A DNA stretch of 64,000 nucleotides from CAZGAH01 sp964523295 (GCA_964523295.1 CAZGAH010000001.1:1-64000); one strand, 5' to 3'. Counted from the first letter of the stretch, positions 1-9,810 are shown. Notes: generated from the letters alone by a model not told the origin. Numbers and translations are program-made.

Positions 1-1
1 A

Positions 2-124
2 TATCGTGGACAGGGTGACGTAACGGCCAAGGTCGTGCCGATCCGGATGAATCGTGTTCCCCGATCGGCCAATCTGATCATTATTCCTGGCGACGCAGCC
101 GTCAGCCAGGTCAGGAAGCAGTGA
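2..124 (+). CDS. 3' end of an unidentified gene upstream of dxs
   Basis: An open frame enters from the window edge and stops with TGA at 122-124. The last residues read ...GDAAVSQVRKQ. The stop is immediately followed by the ATG of dxs, so the two genes are almost certainly co-transcribed and translationally coupled, and the dxs ribosome binding site (AGGAAG) lies inside this coding end. Only about 40 residues are visible and no domain can be recognised. In other bacteria dxs often follows ispA and xseB, but this tail does not obviously match either, so the product is left unnamed. Confidence 0.45.
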   Translation, partial: YRGQGDVTAKVVPIRMNRVPRSANLIIIPGDAAVSQVRKQ

Positions 125-2047
125 ATGAAAAGTTTAGTCATCCCGCGCAGGGGGGTGTTGGCTGCATTGACCGGACCGGCGGACATTGCCGGGATGGACG
201 TGGAGACCCTGAAAACGCTGGCTTCAGAAGTCCGGAGCACGATCATCCAGACGGTTTCCCGCAACGGCGGCCATCTGGCGCCCTCGCTGGGGGTGGTCGA
301 GCTGACGCTGGCCATGCTCAAGGTCTTTAATCCGGCCCGCGACCGTATCATTTGGGATGTCGGTCACCAGGCCTACGCCTACAAGCTGCTGACCGGGCGG
401 CGCGACCGCTTTCACACCGTGCGGACCCTGGGTGGGATCAGCGGATTTCCGAAGATGTCGGAGAGCGAGTACGACCATTTTGGCGTAGGGCACTCGTCCA
501 CGTCGATATCCGCGGCGCTGGGAATGGCGCTGGCCCGGGATCTGGCCCGCGGCGACGAGAAGGTGCTCGCCGTGATCGGCGACGGCTCCATGACGGCGGG
601 GCTGTCTTTCGAGGGCTTGAATCAGGCCGGCCACATGGGCCGGGATTGCATTGTGGTACTCAACGACAACGAAATGTCCATATCCCCGAACGTGGGCGCG
701 CTGTCGTCGTTCCTGAGCCGGAATCTTTCCGGGCGCTGGATGCTGCGCATCAAGAAGGAGACGGAGGCCTGGCTGCGGCAGATTCCGGGATTCGGCGAAG
801 ACCTTGTGGAGTACATCCGCAAGAGCGAGGGCTCGTTCAAGAGCTTCTTTACGCCGGGCATGCTGTTCGAGGCTCTGCGCTTCAATTATCTGGGTCCTAT
901 CGATGGTCATGATCTGTCCCAGCTCATCGACGTATTCGGGCAGGTGCGCCGCCTGGAGGGCCCGGTGCTCATGCACGTGATGACGAAGAAGGGCAAGGGG
1001 TACGGTCCGGCCGAGACGAACCCGACCTTTTTTCACGGCGTCGGCTCCTTCGAGCCCGAGACCGGCGAGGCCACCAAATACGGGACCCAGCTGCCGACAT
1101 ATACCGACGTCTTCGGGCAGACGCTTTGCGATCTCGCGGAAAAGGACGACCGGATCGTGGCCATTACCGCTGCCATGCCCGAGGGAACGGGCCTGAGCGC
1201 CTTTTCCAAACGCTTTCCTGAGCGCTTCGTGGATGTGGGCATTTGTGAGCAGCACGCGGTTACCTTCGCCGCCGGCCTGGCCAGCCGCGGATTCAAGCCG
1301 GTGGTGGCCATCTATTCCACGTTCATGCAGCGTTCGTATGATCAGATTTTGCATGATGTCTGTCTGCAGAATCTCCATGTCACCTTTTGCCTGGACCGTG
1401 GCGGCCTGGTCGGAGAGGACGGTCCGACGCACCACGGCGCCTACGATATCTCTTTTTTGCGTCACATTCCGAATCTTGTGCTCATGGCGCCCAAGGATGA
1501 GGCCGAGCTGCAACGCATGCTGGTCACGGCCATCCAGCATCCGGGCCCGGTCGCCATCCGCTACCCGCGTGGCGTGGGCACAGGAGCCTCGTTGTCCGTT
1601 TCGCCGCCCCCTCTGCCCCTCGGAGTGGGCGAGGTGCTGCGCGCGGGGGAGCAGGCGCTCGTTCTGGCATTGGGCAGCCGCGTATTTCCGAGCCTTGAGG
1701 CCGCGAACGAGCTCGAGGCCGAGGGCAAAGGCCGGGCCACGGTATTCGACGCGCGTTTCGTCAAACCTCTGCCTTCGCGGCAGCTCCGTGAGCTTCTCCA
1801 GGCGCACGACCGGGTGTTGTTGGTCGAAGAAAACGCCCTGGCCGGGGGATTCGGCTCCGCCGTGCTCGAGTTCATGGCCGATGAAGACCTGCTGGGCCCC
1901 AGGCCCGGGGGCAGGGGGGTGAAGATAAAACGTCTTGGTTTGCCGGACAGTTACGTTGAGCATGGACCCCAGAGGGAACTGCGCCGGCTGCTCGGGATCG
2001 ACAAGGCAGGCATAAAAAGATCACTCGCTGCCTTATTGACAGATTGA
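125..2047 (+). CDS. dxs: 1-deoxy-D-xylulose-5-phosphate synthase
   Basis: Condenses pyruvate and glyceraldehyde 3-phosphate to DXP, the first step of the MEP isoprenoid pathway and a precursor for thiamine and pyridoxal; cytoplasmic and TPP-dependent. The 640-residue protein has the usual family length. The N-terminal TPP domain has GGHLAPSLGVVELT near residue 48 and the GDG motif at residues 152-154, with the partner NDN about 27 residues on. The transketolase-like pyrimidine domain contains DVGICEQHAVTFAAG, and a C-terminal transketolase domain follows. The start is chosen because AGGAAG lies 6 nt upstream and the preceding stop abuts the ATG. Identification is secure. Confidence 0.97.
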   Translation: MKSLVIPRRGVLAALTGPADIAGMDVETLKTLASEVRSTIIQTVSRNGGHLAPSLGVVELTLAMLKVFNPARDRIIWDVGHQAYAYKLLTGRRDRFHTVRTLGGISGFPKMSESEYDHFGVGHSSTSISAALGMALARDLARGDEKVLAVIGDGSMTAGLSFEGLNQAGHMGRDCIVVLNDNEMSISPNVGALSSFLSRNLSGRWMLRIKKETEAWLRQIPGFGEDLVEYIRKSEGSFKSFFTPGMLFEALRFNYLGPIDGHDLSQLIDVFGQVRRLEGPVLMHVMTKKGKGYGPAETNPTFFHGVGSFEPETGEATKYGTQLPTYTDVFGQTLCDLAEKDDRIVAITAAMPEGTGLSAFSKRFPERFVDVGICEQHAVTFAAGLASRGFKPVVAIYSTFMQRSYDQILHDVCLQNLHVTFCLDRGGLVGEDGPTHHGAYDISFLRHIPNLVLMAPKDEAELQRMLVTAIQHPGPVAIRYPRGVGTGASLSVSPPPLPLGVGEVLRAGEQALVLALGSRVFPSLEAANELEAEGKGRATVFDARFVKPLPSRQLRELLQAHDRVLLVEENALAGGFGSAVLEFMADEDLLGPRPGGRGVKIKRLGLPDSYVEHGPQRELRRLLGIDKAGIKRSLAALLTD

Positions 2048-2241
2048 ATCTTTACAGGCACTAAGCACGCAGCTGTTCGTTGTGTCATTAAGAAAAATGC
2101 GCGCGCCGGCTTGACTGTGCTTGCATTCAGCGTGTAGGAAGCGTTACGCCATTTCAAGGGGGAACCGGGGGTCCGAAGGTTCTGGAGGTTTTTTTCGTCT
2201 ACTACGCATAATCTGGGTATGTTTTGAGGAGGAGATGGGTA

Positions 2242-2514
2242 ATGACTAAGGCTGACCTGATTGAAAGAGTTGCCGCAAAGGCTGGCCTCACCAAGATCAG
2301 TGCAGAACGTGCGGTGAACGCCTTTCTGGACTCGGTAGAGGACATGCTGGTCAAAGACGGCAAGCTGATGCTGACGGGTTTCGGCTCGTTTTCTGTGGAG
2401 AGCCGGGAAGCTCGTCCGGGGCGCAATCCTCGCACCGGTCAGGAAATAACGATACCGGCGGCGAAAGTCGTCAAGTTCCGTCCTGGCAAACAGCTCAAGG
2501 ACGCCATTCAATAA
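2242..2514 (+). CDS. hup: HU-family DNA-binding protein
   Basis: Small histone-like protein that bends and compacts DNA as a dimer. The 90 residues match the HU family length exactly. The alpha-helical N-terminus begins MTKADLIERVAAKAG, and the beta arm carries the signature GFGSFSVESREARPGRNP. A start six codons upstream is possible, but the ATG at 2242 sits behind the strong Shine-Dalgarno run GAGGAGGAG and gives the canonical N-terminus. It is separated from dxs by about 195 bp. A weak sigma-70-like pair (TTGACT at 2111, TAGGAA at 2135) lies in that gap, so it is probably a separate transcript. Confidence 0.95.
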   Translation: MTKADLIERVAAKAGLTKISAERAVNAFLDSVEDMLVKDGKLMLTGFGSFSVESREARPGRNPRTGQEITIPAAKVVKFRPGKQLKDAIQ

Positions 2515-2530
2515 CCTTCGGAGGGGCTCC

Positions 2531-2719
2531 ATGCTGCATGGCGAAACCATTCATAGTGCGTTGCCTTGGGATATTCCCTGGTGGATGCCTGACCATGCCG
2601 TGTTTTTCGGCGTGTTGTACATGGTATTGGGCATAGTAGGTCTCGGCGTGACCTGGGTTGTGCTGAAGTCGCTGCAGGAGACCAAATGCGCCGGTGAACA
2701 CGGCGCCGGGCATCATTAA
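2531..2719 (+). CDS. small single-pass membrane protein
   Basis: A 62-residue protein whose start has a clear GGAGG 6 nt upstream, 16 bp after the HU stop, so it probably shares the HU transcript. One hydrophobic segment of about 22 residues (roughly residues 24-46, VFFGVLYMVLGIVGLGVTWVV) is followed by a short tail ending in GEHGAGHH. The N-terminus is rich in Trp and Pro (LPWDIPWWMP). No family is recognised. The His-rich end could bind metal, but nothing else supports that. A strong hairpin follows the stop. Confidence 0.65.
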   Translation: MLHGETIHSALPWDIPWWMPDHAVFFGVLYMVLGIVGLGVTWVVLKSLQETKCAGEHGAGHH

Positions 2720-2731
2720 TCGAGTTTTTTC

Positions 2732-2769
2732 GGCAAGGTCCACTGCCTTCGCAGGCGGTGGACCTTGCC
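2732..2769 (+). terminator. strong hairpin after the HU/small-protein transcript
   Basis: Two 16-nt arms (GGCAAGGTCCACTGCC and its partner, one G-T wobble) flank a 6-nt loop TTCGCA. No T tract follows on the plus strand, so it may be a processing or stabilising hairpin and not a classical intrinsic terminator. Its position 12 bp after a stop codon favours transcript-end function. Confidence 0.5.
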
Positions 2770-2994
2770 GGTCATGGACCGGGGCGTCGTGTGTTTCCCG
2801 TCGCGAGGCGCCGCGCAAGGCCAGTTGCGCACTGTTGTAGTTCTCGCGATGCCGGGGATAACCAGCAGCCCTTGGGTCCGTTTTTTTTGCATTCAGGTCC
2901 TTGCCTTTCATTGCAGGGCAGGGTATTGAATGCCGTTTTCGTTGTGCTGCCCCAGGGCGCGCGACGCCAGTTCATGATGAGGAGGTGATGTCGT

Positions 2995-3195
2995 TTGCCC
3001 GGTATCTATCTTGATAGCTCGGTCCATTTTGATATGGCGCTTCGTCGATTCAAGAAGCAGGTCGAAAAGGCCGGCATTTTGTCCGAACTCAAGAAGCGGC
3101 AGCATTACGAAAAGCCAAGCGTAATGCGTAAAAAGAAAAAAGCTGCGGCCAGAAAGCGTTTCCTCAAGAAAATGCGCAAGATGAACATGATGTAG
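2995..3195 (+). CDS. rpsU: 30S ribosomal protein S21
   Basis: Small-subunit protein near the anti-Shine-Dalgarno end of 16S rRNA. The 66 residues contain the S21 core ALRRFKKQVEKAGIL and KKRQHYEKPS and a very basic tail (MRKKKKAAARKRFLKK). The start appears to be TTG at 2995. GGAGGTGAT at 2981-2989 is a near-perfect Shine-Dalgarno, and the spacing fits TTG and the family N-terminus (PGIYLD). A plausible promoter (TTGCCT at 2901, 17-bp spacer, TATTGA at 2924) lies upstream. Heads a macromolecular-synthesis cluster with dnaG and rpoD, but a terminator separates it from the next gene. Confidence 0.93.
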   Translation: MPGIYLDSSVHFDMALRRFKKQVEKAGILSELKKRQHYEKPSVMRKKKKAAARKRFLKKMRKMNMM

Positions 3196-3208
3196 CCCAG
3201 CTCAATGC

Positions 3209-3266
3209 AAAAAAGGCAGGCGCTGAACGCCGCGAGCGTTTCAGTGCCTGCCTGTGTCGTTTTTTT
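3209..3266 (+). terminator. intrinsic terminator after rpsU
   Basis: The stem at 3215-3252 pairs GGCAGGC..CTGAA with TTCAG..GCCTGCC, with one wobble and one bulged base. It is followed by a seven-T run at 3260-3266, and an A6 tract lies on the other side (3209-3214), so it could work in both directions. In E. coli a terminator also sits between rpsU and dnaG and uncouples S21 expression from the rest. Confidence 0.85.
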
Positions 3267-3404
3267 CGGTAATCGTGGCGTCGGATACGGCGACTGGCCG
3301 TTCTGAGCGATGCCGCAGGCAAGGCGGATCCGACGGGCTGCGTTCCGTCGTGATCCATACACGTTTCTGCTCCCGTCGTCAGGGCGCTCGGGGAGAAATG
3401 GTCC

Positions 3405-3851
3405 ATGACACTGCTCTCGCGTATCGAGGCTGATTATCTCGTCGCCTACAAGGCCAGGGAAGAGGTGCGCATCGCGGCATTGCGCATGCTTCGTGCTGCG
3501 TTGAAGAACCGGCAGGTGGAGCTGCGCCGTCCGCTTACGGATGGCGAGGTGCTGGACGGCATCGTCAAGGAGATCAAGCAGCGGCAGGACTCCATAGAGC
3601 AGTTCACGGCGGGTGGCAGGAAGGATCTTGCTGATCGGGAGGCACAGGAGTTGGGCGTGCTGCAAGCCTATCTTCCCGCGCCGATCACTCCCGAGGCCCT
3701 GCACGATCTGATCGAAAAGGCGATTCTCACCTCTGGCGCCGCGGGGCTCAAGGATATGAGCCGGGTGATGCAGGCCATAATGGCCGAGTGTAAAGGCCGT
3801 GTCGATGGGAAAACTGTCAGCGAGCTTGTCCGAACCCGACTTTCCGCCTGA
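3405..3851 (+). CDS. GatB/YqeY domain protein
   Basis: 148-residue YqeY-type protein resembling the tRNA-binding tail of amidotransferase subunit GatB. Its precise role is unknown; it is commonly found between rpsU and dnaG. Visible family features are the N-terminal helix LLSRIEADYLVAYKAREEVRIAALRML, the block RQDSIEQFTAGGRKDLADREAQEL and the conserved LQAYLPAPITPEAL. GGGGAG lies upstream of the ATG. The stop is only 8 bp before mutS2, indicating one operon. Confidence 0.9.
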   Translation: MTLLSRIEADYLVAYKAREEVRIAALRMLRAALKNRQVELRRPLTDGEVLDGIVKEIKQRQDSIEQFTAGGRKDLADREAQELGVLQAYLPAPITPEALHDLIEKAILTSGAAGLKDMSRVMQAIMAECKGRVDGKTVSELVRTRLSA

Positions 3852-3859
3852 TCCTGTCG

Positions 3860-6185
3860 ATGGAATCCAGAACGATCCAGTTGCTGGAATTTCCTAAAGT
3901 CCTTCGACTATTGGGAAATTTCGCCCTTTCCGAGTCTGGCAAGCAGGCGTGCCTCGCGCTTGCGCCCTTACCGGACCAGGAATCCCTGGCCCGTGCTACG
4001 GAATTGTTTCGCCAGACCCGGCTGTGGTTGTCGGAAAAGGGGTTCAAGCTTTCTCCCTTTCCCGACCTGACCGGTGTCTTCATCTTTTTGCAGCGTCCGC
4101 ATGCCCTTCTGGACAAGGACGGACTCTGGGCCGTCAAGGGAGTGCTCAGGCTGGCCAAATCCGTTCGCGACGCACTCAAGGCGGGCGTTGACGCCTGTCC
4201 CGACCGCTGGCCCCTGCTTACGGAGCTGTTGCTGGGAAGTCCCTGGCCGGACAAGTCCTGGTCCTCGCTCAAGCGCTGCCTGGGGGATGACGGGGAGCTC
4301 AAGGACGAGAGTTCGCCCNNNNNNNNNNCTGGCCGTGCGGCAGGAAATCCGTTCCATCCACCAGCAGTGTACGCGTCGGGCCCGGGATTACGTCCAGGAA
4401 AACAATCTTGCCGCGTACCTTCAGGATGATTTCATCACCATATCCTCGGACCGCTATGTCCTGCCGCTCAAAACGAATTTCAAAGGGCGGTTTCAGGGCA
4501 TCATCCACGACTATTCGCAAACCGGGGAAACCTGTTATTTCGAGCCGATGTTTCTGGTCGAGGTCAACAACACGCTCCAGGAGCTGAAGCAGTCGGAGCG
4601 GGAGGCCGAAAAGCGGGTGCTGGAGCAGCTTACCGCTCTGCTGGTCGCCGAACTGGAACTCCTTTCCGCCGCCAGTGCCATGCTGGTCGATTTTGATCTG
4701 CTTCAGGCCAAGGTCGCATTCGCGGCCGCCTACGACGCCGAGCCTCTGACATTCGCCCCGGACGCGCCGCTCTGTCTGCGTCAGGCGCGTCATCCCGTGC
4801 TCCAGGCAGCGGCCAGGTCCGACGACGGCAAGCGCAAGGGAACGATTATTCCTGTCGATCTGGAGCTTGCCGAACAGCAACGCGGTATTATTATTTCCGG
4901 AGGCAATGCCGGCGGCAAGACCGTCTGTCTGAAGACCCTGGGCCTGATCGCGTTGATGGGCTTGTCGGGATTGCCCGCCCCTGTTCAGGAAGGCAGCACG
5001 CTGCCGCTGTGGGACAAGCTGTTCGTGTTCATGGGCGACGAGCAGAGCCTGGAAGATCATGTGAGCACCTTTACTGCGCAGATCACCAACTTCGCCCGCG
5101 TCTGGGATCGGATCGACTCCAGGACCCTGGTCGTGCTCGACGAATTCGGCGCCGGAACCGATCCTTCGCAGGGCGCCGCTCTGGCGCAGGCCGTGGTGGA
5201 GTGTCTGCTGGAGCGCGGGGCCTGGGTAGCAGTGGCCACGCATTTTCCTGCGCTGAAAACGTACTCCCTGGGACGGGCGGACGTCCGCTCTGCCTCCGTG
5301 CTCTTCGATCCGGTCAACAAGCGCCCGCTCTATCGGCTCGGCTACGACCAGGTCGGCTTGAGCCAGGCCCTGGACGTTGCCCGAGAGCACGGCCTGCCAG
5401 AGGAGATCGTACGCCGCGCCGAGAGTTGTCTGTTACTGGACGGCGCCGATACCAGCGCTTTGGTAGAGCGGCTCAACGCCCTGGCCTGCGCGCGCGAGGA
5501 AGAGGTCGAAGGGCTGAACCTGGAGCGGCGGCGCTACGAGCAGCGCCGGGCAACGCTTGACGAGCGCTACGCCAGGGAAAGGCAGGCCACGTTGCACGAA
5601 CTGGAGACCTTGTCGCAGAAAATTTTTCATGAATGGCAGGCCGGCCGTGTGGCCCATAAGCAGGCCCTGCGCGAGTTGAAGGCCGCGCGGGCGCAGCTGG
5701 GGCGCGTCGAAGGCGGCACCGCCGAGCCCGGGGTGACGTTCGAGAGCCTGCATCCGGGGCAGGCGGTGACCTATCTGCCCTGGAAGAAGCGCGGCGTCGT
5801 CGAGGCCAGGGACGACAAACGCCGGCAGGTGAAAATCGACATGAGCGGCGTCTCCATGTGGGCCAGGCCCGACGAGGTCGCAGTGCTCGACGACGGGAAG
5901 GACGCGAAGGCGGCAGGGAGCGTCCGCTACGCCCCCACGGCGACGTCCTTGCGGCTGGATATTCGCGGGCACGATGTCGAATCGGCCCTGAGCGCCTTGT
6001 CTCGTTTTCTCGATCAGGCCCTGCTGGGCAGCATCTCCACGCTGGAGATCGTGCACGGCCGTGGGACCGGGGTGCTGCGGCGCGAGGTGCATCGTTTTCT
6101 CGGCGGCTTTCCGGGCATCCAGTCTTTTCGCCTGGCGAACGAAGAGCAGGGTGGCGACGGCATGACCCTGGTGGAATTGGCATGA
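3860..6185 (+). CDS. mutS2: endonuclease MutS2 (interrupted by an N gap)
   Basis: MutS-family ATPase with a C-terminal Smr nuclease domain, linked in other bacteria to suppression of recombination or to ribosome rescue. The N-terminal half up to 4318 is in one frame (starts MESRTIQLLEFPKVL, ends ...GELKDESSP). After the gap the frame resumes as LAVRQEIRSIHQQ. The ATPase core has Walker A GGNAGGKTVCLKT and Walker B LVVLDEFGAGTDP, then a charged coiled coil. The Smr domain has LDIRG and HGRGTGVLRREV. Comparison with the usual SPEL..IR..I sequence suggests that only about 6 bp are missing, so the frame break is an artefact of the 10-N filler. Lies between yqeY and dnaG. Confidence 0.93.
4319..4328. 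other. assembly gap (10 N) inside mutS2
   Basis: Ten N with intact MutS2 sequence on both sides in different frames. The true length must be a multiple of three to restore the protein, so ten is a placeholder. Confidence 0.95.
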
Positions 6186-6249
6186 ACGTGCTTGCCTGGC
6201 AGATTTTTGCCGCATCCGGGGAGAATGACCGGATGGAAAAGGCCCGGCG

Positions 6250-8037
6250 ATGAAGGGGCTCGACAAATCGGCCATTGCCGCGATCAAGTCGCGGCTGAAC
6301 CTGGTCGACGTGGTCCGGCGTTATGTCGAACTGCGGCGCGTTGGAACGCGTTGGATGGGGCCGTGTCCTTTTCATAACGAGACGAAGGGATCCTTTTCTG
6401 TGAACGAAGCCGAGGGTTTTTTTTATTGCTTCGGTTGCCAGGCCTCGGGCGACGTCTTTGATTTTTACAGCCGGATAAACGGACTGGAGTTTCGGGAGAC
6501 CCTGGAGCAGCTTGCCGCCGAGACCGGAGTCCGTCTCGAAGAGTACGGAGGCGGGCGCGGCGCTGAGGCCGGACCGGACAAGGAGCTGAAAAATCAGCTC
6601 TTGGGCGCCTGCGTCTTGGCCATGGACTTGTATCGGCGCAATCTGGCCGGAACGAACGGGGCTGCCTGCCGGGAGTACCTCGGCCGGCGAGGGCTGAGCG
6701 AGGCCGTGATAGCCGCTTTTGGTCTGGGCTACAGCCTGCCCTCCTGGAACGATCTCGAAATCTGCCTCAAGGCCAGGAGGATAAGCGCCGATAAGGGTGT
6801 CCAGGCCGGGCTGCTGTCTCGCAACGACAAAGGGAACATCTACGACCGCTTCCGCGGCCGGCTGATGTTTCCCATTCTCAACCTGTCCAATCAGGTCATC
6901 GCCTTCGGCGCGCGGGCGCTTACGGCCAACGAGGATCCGAAATACCTCAACAGCAGCGATTCGGTCATCTATAAGAAGGGCGATCATCTTTTCGGACTCT
7001 GTCATGCGCGCAGCCATATCACCCAACGCAAGCAGGTCCTGCTCACGGAAGGCTATGTCGATGTGATCACCTTGCACCAGTTTGGCTATCAGAACAGCTG
7101 CGGCGTGCTTGGTACGGCCCTGACCCCGAACCAGATCAAGCGTTTGGCCGGGTTTTGCGGTCAGGTGGATTTGCTTTTCGACGGTGATGCGGCCGGGCGC
7201 AAGGCGGCCTTGCGAAGCGCGGAAATGATTCTCTGCGCCGGGCTGAACTGCCGGGTGGCCCTGCTGCCCGAGGGCGAGGATGTGGACAGTCTGCTGCAAA
7301 AGCATGGCAACAGCGCTCTGGATGCGATTCTGACCCGTGCCCCCGATGGCCTGGACTTTGCCATGCGCACGCTTCGGGACTCCTTTTCGCCCAAGGAGCT
7401 GATCGACTGGGCCAGACGTTTTGCCGGGCAGCTGCAGCGACCGGACCTCATCGCCTATTATCTGCCACGGCTGGCCTCGGGTCTTGGCCTGGCCGAAATA
7501 GAGTTGCGCAGTGCGCTGGCGCCGGACACAACGGCGAGCACGCACCAGGAGGCTCCATCAAACCCGCGCTACGCCGGATACGGGCAGCGTCGTGGAGCCT
7601 GGCGTCAGCCGCCCGGGCCGAAGCCCGGCCCGGTGAATGCCAGGATGCGGCGGGAGCGCGAGCTGTTGAGTTTCGTGATCCGTTTCCCCCGGCATCTGGA
7701 ACGCCTGGAGCAGCTCGGAGCCCTGGACCAGCTGAGCGCCGAAAAGTCGTTGGTGCTCTGGGGCAAGCTGCGGGAGGCCGGCGAGACGGATCCCTTGCCC
7801 CAGCTCGACGAGGCGGAAAAGCGTTTTTATACCCAGTCGCGAATGGTCGTTGCGGAGCTGAGCGATGCGGACCGGCTGGAGATGGAAAATCAAGCCCTGG
7901 CAGCGATGGAAGTCTTTTTGAGGCAGCAGCTCCATGAGGAGCGGAAGGCCTCCTCCCGTCGCGCGATGCCTGCGGATGACACGAATTTTGAGGCCCTTCG
8001 GGCATTCCAACAGACCTTGGGGAGGAAGAATGGCTAG
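6250..8037 (+). CDS. dnaG: DNA primase
   Basis: Synthesises RNA primers for replication. The zinc ribbon has CPFH (C39, H42) and CFGC (C60, C63). The TOPRIM core has EGYVDVI (E267) and FDGDAAG (D311, D313) for the catalytic metals. A C-terminal helicase-binding region follows. At 595 residues it has typical length. GGAAAAGG precedes the ATG. The end overlaps the rpoD start by 8 bp, which preserves the dnaG-rpoD coupling known from many bacteria. Confidence 0.97.
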   Translation: MKGLDKSAIAAIKSRLNLVDVVRRYVELRRVGTRWMGPCPFHNETKGSFSVNEAEGFFYCFGCQASGDVFDFYSRINGLEFRETLEQLAAETGVRLEEYGGGRGAEAGPDKELKNQLLGACVLAMDLYRRNLAGTNGAACREYLGRRGLSEAVIAAFGLGYSLPSWNDLEICLKARRISADKGVQAGLLSRNDKGNIYDRFRGRLMFPILNLSNQVIAFGARALTANEDPKYLNSSDSVIYKKGDHLFGLCHARSHITQRKQVLLTEGYVDVITLHQFGYQNSCGVLGTALTPNQIKRLAGFCGQVDLLFDGDAAGRKAALRSAEMILCAGLNCRVALLPEGEDVDSLLQKHGNSALDAILTRAPDGLDFAMRTLRDSFSPKELIDWARRFAGQLQRPDLIAYYLPRLASGLGLAEIELRSALAPDTTASTHQEAPSNPRYAGYGQRRGAWRQPPGPKPGPVNARMRRERELLSFVIRFPRHLERLEQLGALDQLSAEKSLVLWGKLREAGETDPLPQLDEAEKRFYTQSRMVVAELSDADRLEMENQALAAMEVFLRQQLHEERKASSRRAMPADDTNFEALRAFQQTLGRKNG

Positions 8038-9810
8038 CAATATCAGGGAAATCCAGCAGATCAAAACGCTGATAGCCAAAGGCAAGCTGAACGGTTTTTT
8101 GACCTTTGAGGAAGTGAACAAGGCGTTGCCTTCCGAGGTCAATACCCCGGAGCAGATCGAGGAGGTCATCGGCATTTTCGATCAACTGGACATTGCCATC
8201 GTCGATTCGGAAAAAGATGGCAAAAAGCTCGGTCTGCCGCCGCAGGAGGCCGATGAAGACGCCAATGCCACGCCGCGTATCGAGCTTACCGAAGACGAGG
8301 ATTCCGCCGACTACTCCTCGCGCAGCACGGACCCGGTGCGCATGTATCTTCGGGAAATGGGCGCCGTACCGCTGCTCGACCGCGACGGCGAGGTGTATAT
8401 CGCCAAGAAAATCGAAGCCGGCGAACTCGACGTCCTGTTCGCGCTCGTGGAAGTCCCTGTAGCCATTGAAGAGCTTGTCAACGTGGGCGAGGATCTCAAG
8501 CTCAATCGCATCAAGCTCAAGGACGTTGTCAAGANNNNNNNNNNGAGGAAGATGATCCCAGCGAAGACGAGATGAACCAGCGTCAGCGGGTCATCCATCT
8601 GCTGGAAGAAATCCGCGCCACCTTTAAGAAAAAGAAACGAGTCTTCCAGAAGCTCGACGAGTGCGCCCGGCTGGACCGCCGCGTTTTTGGCGTTCAGCGC
8701 GAAATCATGGCTTTCAAGGAAGAGGTCGTCAACCGATTGCGCGACATTAAGCTGGAAAAAACGTTGATCGACCGGATCATCGAAACCGTCGGCGACTATG
8801 TGCGTCAGATGCACAACTGCCAGCGCGATCTCTCGGCCTACATGCTCTCGGTCGGCAAGACGCAGGCGGAGATTCTCGAGATTTTCCGTGGCATGGAACA
8901 GCGGACCATGAACCCGATCGTCGCCTCCGATGCCCTGGGGTTGACGGTGGAGGAGCTGTTCTCCTTCAAGGAAATGATTTCCGGCAAGATAGAGATTCTG
9001 ACCCGGCTGCAATGCAAGTGTTGCCACAATGTCTTTGACCTGGAAGAGGTGCTCTGGCGGATACGTCGCGGCAGCTACGCCGCGGCCAAGGCCAAGCAGG
9101 AGCTTATTCGCGCCAATCTCCGCCTCGTCGTCAGCATCGCGAAAAAATATACCAATCGCGGTCTGCAATTTCTCGATCTCATTCAGGAAGGCAACATCGG
9201 CCTCATGAAGGCGGTAGATAAGTTCGAATATCAACGCGGCTACAAGTTTTCCACTTACGCGACCTGGTGGATACGGCAGGCCATTACCCGCGCCATCGCC
9301 GACCAGGCCCGGACCATTCGTATTCCTGTACACATGATCGAAACCATCAACAAGCTCATCCGTACGTCACGCTACCTGGTCCAGGAGCTGGGGCGCGATC
9401 CGACTCCCGAGGAGATTGCCGAGCGCATGGATTATCCTCTGGAAAAGGTGAAAAAGGTACTCAAGATCGCCAAGGAGCCCATTTCCCTGGAAACGCCCAT
9501 CGGCGACGAAGAGGATTCGAGCCTGGGCGATTTTATCGAGGACAAGAAGGCCGTGGCGCCGGCCGAGGAGGTCGTCAATACCAAGCTCGGCGAGCAGATT
9601 GCCAGCGTTCTGGCCGATCTGACGCCCCGCGAGGAGCAGGTGCTGCGCAAGCGCTTCGGCATCGGCGAGAAGTCCGATCACACGCTCGAGGAGGTCGGCA
9701 AGCTGTTCAACGTCACGCGCGAGCGCATCCGGCAGATCGAGGCCAAGGCCTTGCGCAAGCTGCGGCACCCGGTGCGCAGTCAGCTGCTGCGCTCGTACTA
9801 TGAAAACTAA
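8030..9810 (+). CDS. rpoD: RNA polymerase primary sigma factor RpoD (interrupted by an N gap)
   Basis: Vegetative sigma-70. The ATG at 8030 lies behind GGGGAGGAAG and overlaps the dnaG stop. Region 1.1 is at the N-terminus, region 1.2 is DPVRMYLREMGAVPLLDRDGE, and a long non-conserved region contains the gap. Region 2 has LRLVVSIAKKYTNRGLQFLDL and YKFSTYATWWIRQAITRAI. Region 3 follows, and region 4 has the helix-turn-helix TLEEVGKLFNVTRERIRQIEAKAL. The frame resumes after the gap as EEDDPSEDEMNQRQR. An unusual CKCC cluster sits just before region 2. Only a few bases seem to be missing at the gap. Confidence 0.96.
8535..8544. other. assembly gap (10 N) inside rpoD
   Basis: Placeholder gap between ...LKDVVK and EEDDPSEDE of RpoD. 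The true length must leave remainder 2 on division by three to keep the sigma factor in frame. Confidence 0.95.

Noticed and set aside
5473..7545. Long minus-strand reading frame antisense to mutS2 and dnaG (690 codons)
   Set aside because: Mirrors a high-GC coding region, has no ribosome site or recognisable domain, and overlaps two well-identified genes. Similar long antisense frames at 224-1963, 13020-14858 and 14884-17256 were rejected for the same reason.
3860..9810. mutS2 and rpoD as pseudogenes
   Set aside because: The frame changes coincide exactly with 10-N gaps, and all motifs are intact on both sides.
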